DNA of 64,000 bases from Thermoguttaceae bacterium (GTDB lineage: Bacteria > Planctomycetota > Planctomycetia > Pirellulales > Thermoguttaceae), in assembly GCA_029975295.1 (NCBI GenBank), contig JARKPK010000082.1:18543-82542 (forward strand). The letters run 5' to 3'. The notes under the pieces are model-generated. The model worked only from the letters and a program-made list of their open reading frames with translations. It did not search any database and had not been told where the DNA came from. The position numbers and the translations under genes are program-made. Numbering within the stretch: the stretch's first letter is position 1; every line of letters starts with the position of its first letter. Positions 47,277 through 55,250 of the stretch are shown one piece after another.

Positions 47277-48053
47277 ATGGAGATCATCATTGCCGACGAC
47301 GCCGACCAAATGAGCCGCACCGCGGCGCGGATCGTCCGCCGCGTGCTCAACGCCAAGCCCAATGCCGTGCTGGGGCTGGCCACCGGCTCGACCCCGTTGG
47401 GGCTCTATCGCGAGTTGGTGCGGATGCACCGCGAAGAAGGGCTCGACTTCTCGCAAGTCACCACGTTCAATCTCGACGAGTACGTCGGGCTGCCGAAGAA
47501 TCATCCGCAGAGCTACCATTGGTTCATGCACGAGAACCTTTTTCGGCACGTCAATATCGCTCCGCAAAACATCTACATCCCGCTGGGCACCACCGACAAT
47601 TCCGCCGCTTTCTGCGCGTGGTATGAGGAACGCATCCGCCAATGCGGCGGCATCGATCTGCAAATCCTCGGCATCGGCAGCGACGGCCACATCGCCTTCA
47701 ACGAGCCGTCGAGCTCCCTGGGCTCGCGTACGCGCATCAAGACCCTCGCCCAGCAAACGATCCGCGACAACGCCCGCTTCTTCGCGTCGATCGATCAAGT
47801 GCCGATCTACGCGATTACGATGGGCGTGGGAACGATTCTCGAAGCCAAGAAGATCGTGCTGCTGGCCAACGGCCCGCACAAAGCCGACGCCGTGGCGGCC
47901 GCCATCGAGGGGCCGGTCACCAGCATGATCACCGCCAGCGCCCTGCAATTGCACCGCGATGTCACCGCCGTGATCGACCGCGATTCGGCCGCCCAACTGA
48001 AGATGCGCGACTACTACGTGTGGGTGCAAGAGAAGATGGTCGACGCGCCTTGA
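47277..48053 (+). CDS. nagB: Glucosamine-6-phosphate deaminase
   Basis: A 258-residue enzyme that converts glucosamine 6-phosphate to fructose 6-phosphate and ammonia. The phosphate loop GLATGSTPLGLYREL is at 33-47, the catalytic Asp in FNLDEYVGL (Asp67 region), and LGIGSDGHIAFNEP holds the general-base region with the active-site His/Glu. The length fits NagB. A GGGGAGGA precedes ATG 47277. No nagA or transporter is next to it. It would feed amino sugars from peptidoglycan or chitin-like polymers into glycolysis. Confidence 0.95.
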   Translation: MEIIIADDADQMSRTAARIVRRVLNAKPNAVLGLATGSTPLGLYRELVRMHREEGLDFSQVTTFNLDEYVGLPKNHPQSYHWFMHENLFRHVNIAPQNIYIPLGTTDNSAAFCAWYEERIRQCGGIDLQILGIGSDGHIAFNEPSSSLGSRTRIKTLAQQTIRDNARFFASIDQVPIYAITMGVGTILEAKKIVLLANGPHKADAVAAAIEGPVTSMITASALQLHRDVTAVIDRDSAAQLKMRDYYVWVQEKMVDAP

Positions 48054-48311
48054 CGGCCCGAAACGCAAATAGGCCGGCCTCCGGGAGGCCGCTTTCCGCC
48101 GAACGATACCGGCTGAAACTCGTCGCCCAGCGGCTTCGTGTTCCGGGAGATCAACAATCAAACGGCGGTAATCAATCATCAACGGCGGGAAAGACCGAAG
48201 GCGATCCATTCGCGCCGGGTGATGAGCCGGTCGTTTCACAACATGCTCCGCGGCCTTCCGCTGGTCGGCCTCGTTGCTTTGTTCTTCCAAGCATCCACTG
48301 ATAGCCGCCGG

Positions 48312-48797
48312 TCAGATCAGGGCGGCCAAGTCAGCGGCTTGGCGGCGCAACCGGTCGGCCTGTTCGGGCAGATCGGCAAGCAGTTCGAAGTCGGCGAAGT
48401 CGAAGCCCGGCCCGACCATGCAACTGGTCAAGGTGTAGGCGTCGAGCGGCCGGGCCGCTTGCCATGAACCGGCGGGCACGATCAGCAGCGGGCGGGCAGC
48501 GGCGGAGGTCGGCCCGAGCACCTGCCGCGACACGTTGCCCAACTGCCCATCAGCGACGAGCAATTCCAGCGGGCCACCTTCGACGTAATGCCACAGCTCG
48601 TCGGAGCGGACGCGGTGCCAGCGGCTCACCTCGCCGGCGGTCAACAGAAAATGAATAGCCGTCAGGGCCGACCGTTCCCCGCGACCATCGCACGGGCGAA
48701 CCAACGAACCGGCGCGAAACACTTCGCGGAATCGCCCGCCTTCGGGGTGCGGAAGCAATTTGTAGAGGTCGATCAGCTCCTGAACGCGGAGACTCAT
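48312..48797 (-). CDS. Cupin family protein (DUF985)
   Basis: A 161-residue single-domain cupin of the DUF985 (Cupin_5) family. The start LIDLYKLLPHPEGGRFREVFR is the family's opening motif, and SRWHRVRSDELWHYVEGGPLELL holds the His/Glu residues of the metal or ligand pocket. The terminal part has MVGPGFDFADFELL. Relatives are uncharacterised; some are proposed to bind sugars. It is transcribed leftward, convergent with nagB (258-nt spacer). Confidence 0.9.
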   Translation of the reverse strand: MSLRVQELIDLYKLLPHPEGGRFREVFRAGSLVRPCDGRGERSALTAIHFLLTAGEVSRWHRVRSDELWHYVEGGPLELLVADGQLGNVSRQVLGPTSAAARPLLIVPAGSWQAARPLDAYTLTSCMVGPGFDFADFELLADLPEQADRLRRQAADLAALI

Positions 48798-49125
48798 GGC
48801 CCTGCCTGATGGAAGAGGACGTGGGAACTATTGATTGCTCTGCCTTGGACTTCGGGCCATTCTCCGCCCGTGCGCCCAACTCGGCAAGCCGTCTGCTGCG
48901 GGGCGGGCCGGTTGGTTGTCGTGGAAGGACTATTCCCGTCGCCGCAATTGCCAGCATTGTTTGTGGGATTCTGGCCGCGGCGGCTAACCAAGAGATGCCC
49001 GATTCCGACTCGCGTTGCCATCGTTCTTGCAGAAGACCTCGCGATCAAGCATGATTGAGTTCATCGCGTCACCGGGGCGATGGGAACGGTTGCCTGCCCA
49101 CGATTGCGCGCTGAGGTCTTTGGCC
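48798..49125. other. Divergent spacer between cupin and archaemetzincin genes
   Basis: 328 nt with no gene; no strong promoter pair recognised on either strand. Confidence 0.45.
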
Positions 49126-50079
49126 ATGGAAAATCCCAGGATCGGCCGATTCCCGATCGTGGTGTCGTTGACTATGGCGCTGTTGGGCACGGCGCTGTTG
49201 CGGACGCTTTCAGGCCACGGAGGCGAACGGACTGGCGATGTGTCGGTTCCTCGACCGTTCGAACGACTTCTGCCTTTGCACGAACGACTTCCGCCGGCCC
49301 AACCGGGAGAATGGTTGGCCGAGCATAACGAACCGGGCCAGACCTACCGCGACTACCTGCGGAGCCGGCCTGTGCGGCCCACGGCCGCCCGCCGGACCCT
49401 TTACGTGCAACCCTTGGGCGAATTCACGGCCACGCAGCGAAAGATCATTGATCGGACGGCCGAGTACATGGAGATCGATTTCGGCCTGCCGGTAACCATT
49501 CAGAAGCCGATCGGTTTAGAGACGATTCCGGCTTCGGCCCGACGCAAGCATCCGCGTTGGGGGATGCCCCAAGTGCTGACCACCCATGTCTTGGAGAAGG
49601 TGCTTTATCCCACCCTGCCCGACGATGCCATTGCGCGGATCGCCTTCACCACTTCCGACCTTTGGCCGGGCGAGGGCTGGAACTTCGTCTTCGGACAAGC
49701 GTCGCTCAATCGCCGAGTCGGCGTTTGGTCGATCTACCGCAACGGTGATCCGGAGGCCGGCGACGACGCCTTCCGCCTCTGTTTGCTGCGCACGATCAAA
49801 GTCGCAACGCACGAAACAGGCCATATGTTCTCGATGCAACACTGCATCTTTTTCCGGTGCAACATGGCCGGCGCGAACCATCAGGCCGAGGCCGACCGTC
49901 ACCCGCTTTGGCTCTGCCCGGTGTGCTTGGCCAAGCTGTGCTGGGCCACGGGCGTCGAACCGGCCGACCGTTTCCGCCGACTGACCGAGTTTTGTGAGCG
50001 CCAGGGCTTCGAGAAGGAACAGGCCTTCTTCCGGCGCTCGTTGGAAGCGATCGAGAAGCCGCGCAGCAAGACTGATTGA
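49126..50079 (+). CDS. Archaemetzincin-type zinc metalloprotease
   Basis: A 317-residue putative metallopeptidase with an N-terminal hydrophobic segment (IVVSLTMALLGTALL, residues 11-25) that acts as signal or anchor. The zinc site is HETGHMFSMQHC at 229-240: His229, Glu230, His233 and His239, followed by Cys240, Cys245, Met247 and a CPVC pair (264/267). This is the archaemetzincin signature HExxHxxGxxHCx4CxM...CxxC, with Ser236 in place of the usual Gly. The upstream conserved strand LYVQPLGEFT and FTTSDLWPGEGWNFVFGQAS also fit. The role of bacterial archaemetzincins is not established. ATG 49126 was chosen since the hydrophobic segment follows; frames further upstream are open but weak. Confidence 0.88.
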   Translation: MENPRIGRFPIVVSLTMALLGTALLRTLSGHGGERTGDVSVPRPFERLLPLHERLPPAQPGEWLAEHNEPGQTYRDYLRSRPVRPTAARRTLYVQPLGEFTATQRKIIDRTAEYMEIDFGLPVTIQKPIGLETIPASARRKHPRWGMPQVLTTHVLEKVLYPTLPDDAIARIAFTTSDLWPGEGWNFVFGQASLNRRVGVWSIYRNGDPEAGDDAFRLCLLRTIKVATHETGHMFSMQHCIFFRCNMAGANHQAEADRHPLWLCPVCLAKLCWATGVEPADRFRRLTEFCERQGFEKEQAFFRRSLEAIEKPRSKTD

Positions 50080-50323
50080 TCCTGGTAAGACCGCCGCCAT
50101 TGCGGGAAGGCGCGATTATTCGCAGAAAGCGGCCGAGAGCGGTACAGAGCGGCCCGACGCCCGCGTCGAACGGCTGGGCTGCCTTGAATCGCCGGATATG
50201 TTCGCCGTCTCGTTGACGGTGGAGGGTGTGTAGTTGGCCAAGGAAGCGCCGGCGCCGGCGTCGATTGGATGGTGCGAATTTCGATTGTTCAAAGCCTGTT
50301 TCCCACCGCCCGGAGGATGTCGA

Positions 50324-51961
50324 ATGTTCAACCGACTCGGCCGAATCGGAGTTTGCGTGGCAATGGCGCTCGTTTGCGGCTCCGGCCTGCCGGCGGCCGA
50401 GAACCCGCCGCCAGGAAGACCGCAAAAAGCGGAGTTGTCGGGCTACCTGCTCGTTCCGCACGAACGGGTCGATCCCAAATACAACGCGGGCTTCTCGATG
50501 TACGTGGCCGCCTGGCCGCTACTGAAGAATTACCCGGGCCAACAGTTCCAGAGCGGGCTGTTCGGCACATGGATGTTTGCCCAACACGACGGCCCGAAGC
50601 CTCAAAAGGCCTACTCGGACATCGAAGGCGGGCTGGGCTGGTGGCGCGACACCCGCTTTGCCACCGAGACGCCCAAGTTCATCATGGGCGGGGTGGCGCT
50701 GAACTTCGTGGAATGGGCCAACGGGCCGGGCGCGGGCAAGGGCCGCGATTGGAACAATCCCAAAGGGCACTACGCCATCGCCCAGCTCAGCCCCTGGTTG
50801 CTTTGGCCGCCCGACGGCCTGAACCTCAAGCAGGGAACCGCCGGCGAGCTGTTCGGCTACGGCTATTTGCCGCTGCCGCTGATCCCGCCGAAGAAGACGA
50901 CCGCGGGCAAACCTGTGCCCACCGGCGGCCACTGTTGGACGTTGTTCCTGAACACCGGCAACTTCAAGGGGCCGGCGACGTTCTTTCTGCCGTATTTCTG
51001 GAGCAAGCCCACGCTTGATCGCCCCGAATTGGTCGGCAAGTTCCTCGACGCCCGGCCTTCCGAGCCGAACAAGGCCGTGCAGATGGAAACGCAGCACATC
51101 CCGGCCTACATCGCCGCCGACGCAAAAGGCGACACTTATGCCCGCGTCGCCCCGGTGCAATTCCCGGCCCAGCCGGAGGGCGATGCGCCGTTGATCCACT
51201 GCATTACCGCGTACAGCAAGGCCGCCTTGTGGGACGAAGTTCAAGCGTGGTTCGACGGCGGGCCGCTCGCCAGCGGCAGAATCGACCGGAAGGCTTCGGC
51301 CGTTCACACATTCAAGGGCGGCGGCGGAGCGACTTGGCGGATTTACACCCCGGACACCGAGCGCGAAAAACGGACGCCCGTGGCTTGGAGTTCCTTTGCA
51401 AAGCCCACCGCCATTGCCGACACCATATACGGTTATCAATGGGAGAAGCCGCCGGTTTCGAAAAGCGGGCTGCTTGTCACCCTGCCCGAATATTACCGCT
51501 TAGAAAAAGACAACCGCGGCCGGGAGCAGTGGGCGGTGGTCGGCGCGAACGAGGTGCCGGCGGAAACAGGACTAGCCAAGGTGGACTTTCCCCAACGCCG
51601 CGGCCCCGACCGCAGGCCTTACACCACGCCCGACGAGCCGGAAAGCTGCTGGAAAAAGCCGGGGCCGGCTGCCGGGCCGTTCCAGGCGAAACTCGGCGAC
51701 GGGAGCGTTGCAACCTACTACTGGTATCGCTTTGCCGATCAGCCGGCACTGCTCAACGCCGACCTGACCGACGCCGAGCGAGAAGCCCTGCAAAAACGGG
51801 TAGAACTGCTGCATCGGCATTGGACGAAAGACCGCACCTACTTGCCACCGCCAACGGTCGGGTCGTTGGCCGAGATCGACCCGGCGCTGATCGTTACTCC
51901 GCCGAAGGGGCTGGAAGTCGGCTACGTGCCGATCGTCACCCGGCAAGAGGCCGCCGACTGA
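50324..51961 (+). CDS. Secreted protein of unknown function
   Basis: A 545-residue protein I do not recognise. It begins with a signal peptide (RLGRIGVCVAMALVCGSGLPAAENPP, cleavage near 25). The body is rich in Trp, Tyr, Pro and Gly with beta-type alternation, for example GYLLVPHERVDPKYNAGFSMYVAAWPLL and KFIMGGVALNFVEW. No transmembrane segments, lipobox, PEP-CTERM or catalytic motif were seen. Ideal GGAGG stands before ATG 50324. The gene is separate from its neighbours. It is probably periplasmic or surface-located; nothing more can be inferred. Confidence 0.8.
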   Translation: MFNRLGRIGVCVAMALVCGSGLPAAENPPPGRPQKAELSGYLLVPHERVDPKYNAGFSMYVAAWPLLKNYPGQQFQSGLFGTWMFAQHDGPKPQKAYSDIEGGLGWWRDTRFATETPKFIMGGVALNFVEWANGPGAGKGRDWNNPKGHYAIAQLSPWLLWPPDGLNLKQGTAGELFGYGYLPLPLIPPKKTTAGKPVPTGGHCWTLFLNTGNFKGPATFFLPYFWSKPTLDRPELVGKFLDARPSEPNKAVQMETQHIPAYIAADAKGDTYARVAPVQFPAQPEGDAPLIHCITAYSKAALWDEVQAWFDGGPLASGRIDRKASAVHTFKGGGGATWRIYTPDTEREKRTPVAWSSFAKPTAIADTIYGYQWEKPPVSKSGLLVTLPEYYRLEKDNRGREQWAVVGANEVPAETGLAKVDFPQRRGPDRRPYTTPDEPESCWKKPGPAAGPFQAKLGDGSVATYYWYRFADQPALLNADLTDAEREALQKRVELLHRHWTKDRTYLPPPTVGSLAEIDPALIVTPPKGLEVGYVPIVTRQEAAD

Positions 51962-52304
51962 GAGAGCAGACAGACAAGCGGACGGCGCGGCGGAAGGGGC
52001 TGCACATCGTCGCGGCGCGGGGGGACGGCGCAGCCGATTACACGCAGATCGACTACCGACGCCCGGCGGCCGAACAAGAGAGTTCGCGAGGAACCTGCCG
52101 ATCTCGACCCTTTGCAGAAGGCCGTGGCCGCTGGTTCCTCTTCGATCAACCTGTTCGCGCGCCTGATCTAACCCGCGAATGCCGCCGAACAGGTGTGCAC
52201 AATCGTGAAATCGGGAGTGATCGCAGGGGGAACGGCCCGAAGGCGTGCAACGCTCGCTTCAAACGTTAATCCTATTCCACGGTTTCATTGAAAAGGAGCG
52301 CGAG
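51962..52304. other. Spacer upstream of ppk2, containing a trmH fragment
   Basis: 343 nt. Apart from the trmH-like fragment (51982-52070) there is no gene or clear promoter. Confidence 0.6.
51982..52070 (+). pseudogene. Fragment of a TrmH/SpoU methyltransferase gene
   Basis: About 89 nt match the inside of the trmH-family gene at 40847-41677 (the complement of about 41022-41110), with seven or eight differences. In the old frame it still reads GLHIVAARGDGAADYTQIDYRRP, against GLHIVAARVDGAADYTQIDYRRP in the intact gene. Most differences are at third codon positions, so the source was probably a related gene copy that evolved under selection before it was lost. Neither flank matches. Confidence 0.8.
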
Positions 52305-53099
52305 ATGGTCGAGACAGAATCCAAGATGAAACGAAAACGCTACGAGAAGGAATTGCACAAACTACAAATCGAACTGTGCCATTTGCAGGAGTGGGTGAAA
52401 CAGAAGGGATTGCGGGTGATTGTCGTCTTCGAGGGCCGTGACGCCGCCGGAAAGGGCGGCACGATCAAGGCGATCACCGAGCGAGTCAGCCCCCGCGTGT
52501 TTCGGGTGGTTGCGTTGCCCGCGCCTTCCGACCGCGAGAAGACCCAACTTTACATACAGCGGTATATTCAGCACTTTCCGGCGGCCGGCGAGATCGTGAT
52601 CTTCGATCGCAGTTGGTACAATCGCGCCGGCGTGGAACGCGTCATGGGGTTCTGCACCGAGGAGCAGACCCGGCATTTCCTCGAAGTCTGTCCCATGTTT
52701 GAAAAAGAGATTGTCACGGGCGGGATCATCCTGATCAAGTTCTGGTTGGAAGTGAGCAAGAAGGAGCAAGAGCGTCGGTTCCAAGCGAGAATCGAGGACC
52801 CGTTACGGCAGTGGAAGCTCAGCCCGATGGATATCGAATCGTGGACCCGCTGGTACGAGTACTCGCGGGCACGAGATGCGATGTTTGAAGCCACCGACAC
52901 GGACTCGGCTCCATGGCACATCGTTCGTTCCGACGACAAGAAGCGAGCCCGTCTCAATTGCATTGCGCATCTACTGAGCCTGATCCCGTACAAGAAGCTC
53001 GCTCGCGACAAGATTCGCCTGCCCAAGCGATCGGACAAAGGTCGATATGACGATCAAGCCACACTCGAAGGCAGACGATTCGCGCCGGAGAAATACTGA
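52305..53099 (+). CDS. ppk2: Polyphosphate kinase 2 (class I)
   Basis: A 264-residue PPK2, which uses polyphosphate to phosphorylate nucleoside diphosphates. Walker A GRDAAGKG is at 44-51, the Walker B/substrate motif FDRSWYNRAGVERVMGFC at about 100-117, and the lid region FWLEVSKKEQERRFQARIEDPLRQWKLS follows with its usual basic residues. Length and motifs fit class I, short single-domain PPK2s. AAAAGGAG precedes ATG 52305, 60 nt into a longer open frame. It converges with the TlpA-like gene. No ppk1 or ppx is in the window. Confidence 0.94.
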   Translation: MVETESKMKRKRYEKELHKLQIELCHLQEWVKQKGLRVIVVFEGRDAAGKGGTIKAITERVSPRVFRVVALPAPSDREKTQLYIQRYIQHFPAAGEIVIFDRSWYNRAGVERVMGFCTEEQTRHFLEVCPMFEKEIVTGGIILIKFWLEVSKKEQERRFQARIEDPLRQWKLSPMDIESWTRWYEYSRARDAMFEATDTDSAPWHIVRSDDKKRARLNCIAHLLSLIPYKKLARDKIRLPKRSDKGRYDDQATLEGRRFAPEKY

Positions 53100-53175
53100 A
53101 CGCCGACGGGCCCCGCCCTGCAAAACGGTGCGGCGGCGCGCCGGGCAATCACTTCATGTTGGGCGCGGCGGCGGC

Positions 53176-54234
53176 CTACTGCTGCTCGGCGGCCTGTTGG
53201 GCCATTCCGCCGTAGTACGTGCCTTCGAAGCGTTTGGCCACGGCGCGGAAGAGTTGATCGCGTTTTACGTTCGGCCCGGTTTTCGCCGCGCAGGCCTCGT
53301 AGGCTTTTTTGGCCGCCAGTTCGCGCTTGAAGGCTTCATCCTTTTCCATAAAGACGACGACCTCGCGGGCCTTCTTGCTTTGGGCCGAGTTGCGGAAGCT
53401 ATTGCTCAGGGCCAACGCCTTGTCGTAGGCGGTCAGGCGCACCGCCATTTCGCCCTTGTAACCGGCTCGAATCTCTTCCAACTGGGCTTCGAGGTAGCGT
53501 TCGATGGCGGCGTCGAGTTCCTTCTTCTGATCGGCCGAAAGCGAGTTCTTGGCCTTGGTCAGCGCCGCCTCGCTGCCCAAGCCCAATTCGAAGGGCCAGA
53601 GCAATTGGGCCACCGGCTCCGACATGTTCTCGGACAGCACCTTGAATTGGCCCGGCGGTTGGACGCGCACGATCTCGTCGGCCACGGCGTAACGCTTTCG
53701 CGGCCCATCCTCGAAATATGCGCCGGCCGCACCGTTGGCCTTGTTCCGCCCTTGAGCATCGAAGAGAACATAACGGAACAGATTGTCGGGAAGTCCCAGC
53801 TTCTGCACCATGGTCGGATCATAGCCGTGGATGATGTTCGGCCCGATGAAGCCGCGCTGCGTTACATAGGCTTGGGCCTTTTCGGGCGAATTGTCGGCGT
53901 TGATCGCCAAAATGATGATCGGCTTGTTGTGGACGGCCTCCTTCAATTGCGAGAACAACTCGCCCGACCATGCGTTGCATTTCGGGCACCAACTGGCATA
54001 AACCATCAACAGCACCGTTTTGCCGCGGAGTTGTTCGAGCGAGACGGCCGGCCCCGCCCAACGCACCGCCAGCAGCGGATCGGCGCCGGCCGCAGCGGCC
54101 GTGGCCGCCGGGTTGAGCGCATCAGTCGCCGGAGCGATCGCGCGGGCTGCCGACGGCTCGCCTGCCGTGCTGGCCGAAAGACCGGCGACGGTGAGAATCG
54201 CAAACAACGCCAGAAGCGTCCCAAGGTTCTTCAT
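53176..54234 (-). CDS. Exported thioredoxin-fold (TlpA-like) protein
   Basis: A 352-residue exported protein. A signal peptide (LGTLLALFAILTVAGLSASTAGEP, cleavage near 25) precedes a thioredoxin-like domain at about 60-185 with the redox motif YASWCPKCNAW and the strand LLMVYASWC. The second half (about 200-350) is helical and charged (SADQKKELDAAIERYLEAQLEEIRAGYKGEM) and has no recognised domain. CxxC plus the TlpA-type opening SLEQLRGKTVLLMVYASW suggests a periplasmic thiol reductase. It runs toward ppk2. Confidence 0.85.
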   Translation of the reverse strand: MKNLGTLLALFAILTVAGLSASTAGEPSAARAIAPATDALNPAATAAAAGADPLLAVRWAGPAVSLEQLRGKTVLLMVYASWCPKCNAWSGELFSQLKEAVHNKPIIILAINADNSPEKAQAYVTQRGFIGPNIIHGYDPTMVQKLGLPDNLFRYVLFDAQGRNKANGAAGAYFEDGPRKRYAVADEIVRVQPPGQFKVLSENMSEPVAQLLWPFELGLGSEAALTKAKNSLSADQKKELDAAIERYLEAQLEEIRAGYKGEMAVRLTAYDKALALSNSFRNSAQSKKAREVVVFMEKDEAFKRELAAKKAYEACAAKTGPNVKRDQLFRAVAKRFEGTYYGGMAQQAAEQQ

Positions 54235-54615
54235 TGCTTCGACCTTGTTGGAATGAGTCGGCCGCCGGGGGCCTTTCGAGAATCACCGTTTACTTCGTCG
54301 CGCGCCTCGATGCGGCCACTGGCTCGCAAGCAAAACCGCGCTGGGCTGCCGGGGGCACCGATCGGCTGGTCGGGGCAAACCAAGCACGGGGAACGTTCTT
54401 TTCGTTCTGCAAGAGATCGATCGCCTGCACTCGAACCGACCGCACCCGGGGCGGGAAAAAGGCGATCCTCAATATACCCTGCTGCCGCGGTGAAAGCGAT
54501 ATCGCGGCAAAAATGGCGAGCCGGTTGCGCTACAAGCCCTCGCCCGCAACTTCTTGTATCTGGCGTCGCCGTGCTTCGCCCTTTACGCCGCCGCCGGTGA
54601 TTGGTAGAACACCCG
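54235..54615. other. Divergent spacer between TlpA-like gene and ruvC
   Basis: 381 nt with no gene. On the minus strand TATATT (54476-54471) is a good -10 match for the TlpA-like gene but has no clear -35 box. No promoter for ruvC was recognised. Confidence 0.45.
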
Positions 54616-55131
54616 ATGATGGATGCTACGCATGCGATACGGATTGTGGGGATCGACCCGGGCTTGAACCTGACCGGTTACGGGGTGATCGACTTTCAAC
54701 AGGGTCGGCCGCGGTTGGTCGAGGCGGGCGTGGTCCGCGGACGCGGGCGGTCGCTGGCCGGCCGGCTCGAGCAGATGTATAACGGCGTGGTCGAATTGAT
54801 CGACGCCTTTCAGCCCGCCTGCATGGCGATCGAAGAACTCTACTCGCACTATGCCCGACCGCGAACGGCGATCTTGATGGGCCATGCGCGGGGCGTGATC
54901 TGCCTGGCCGCCCGGCAACGCGGATTGACCGTTACGCCGTATGCTGCCACGCAGATCAAAAAGATTCTTACCGGGGCGGGCCGTGCGCCGAAGTCGCAGG
55001 TGCAGCGGGCCGTGCAACGCGAACTGGGCCTGCTGCAACTGCCCGATCCGCCCGACGTAGCCGACGCGCTGGCCATCGCCCTGTGCCACGGCTACCTGCG
55101 CGATCGGCCGTGCGAACGGGTGAAGGAATGA
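54616..55131 (+). CDS. ruvC: Holliday junction endonuclease RuvC
   Basis: A 171-residue resolvase that cuts Holliday junctions with RuvAB. The catalytic acidic residues are recognisable: Asp14 in VGIDPGLNLTGYGV, the glutamate pair in MAIEELYSHYARPRTAILMGHARG (Glu73/74), and the C-terminal PPDVADALAIALCH with two Asp residues. The length is usual. The start is uncertain: ATG 54616, ATG 54619 and TTG 54601 are all in frame and none has a strong ribosome-binding site. murA follows 119 nt later on the same strand. ruvA and ruvB are not in the window. Confidence 0.94.
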   Translation: MMDATHAIRIVGIDPGLNLTGYGVIDFQQGRPRLVEAGVVRGRGRSLAGRLEQMYNGVVELIDAFQPACMAIEELYSHYARPRTAILMGHARGVICLAARQRGLTVTPYAATQIKKILTGAGRAPKSQVQRAVQRELGLLQLPDPPDVADALAIALCHGYLRDRPCERVKE

Positions 55132-55250
55132 CCGCCGGCCTACGGGTTCGCATGGGCGAAAAGAAGATGCCGCGGCGTCGAAGCGTTGAGAACGTTTAGG
55201 CGAAGCATCGAGAACATCTAGCTGCGCGGAACACGCGAAGGGACTGGGCC

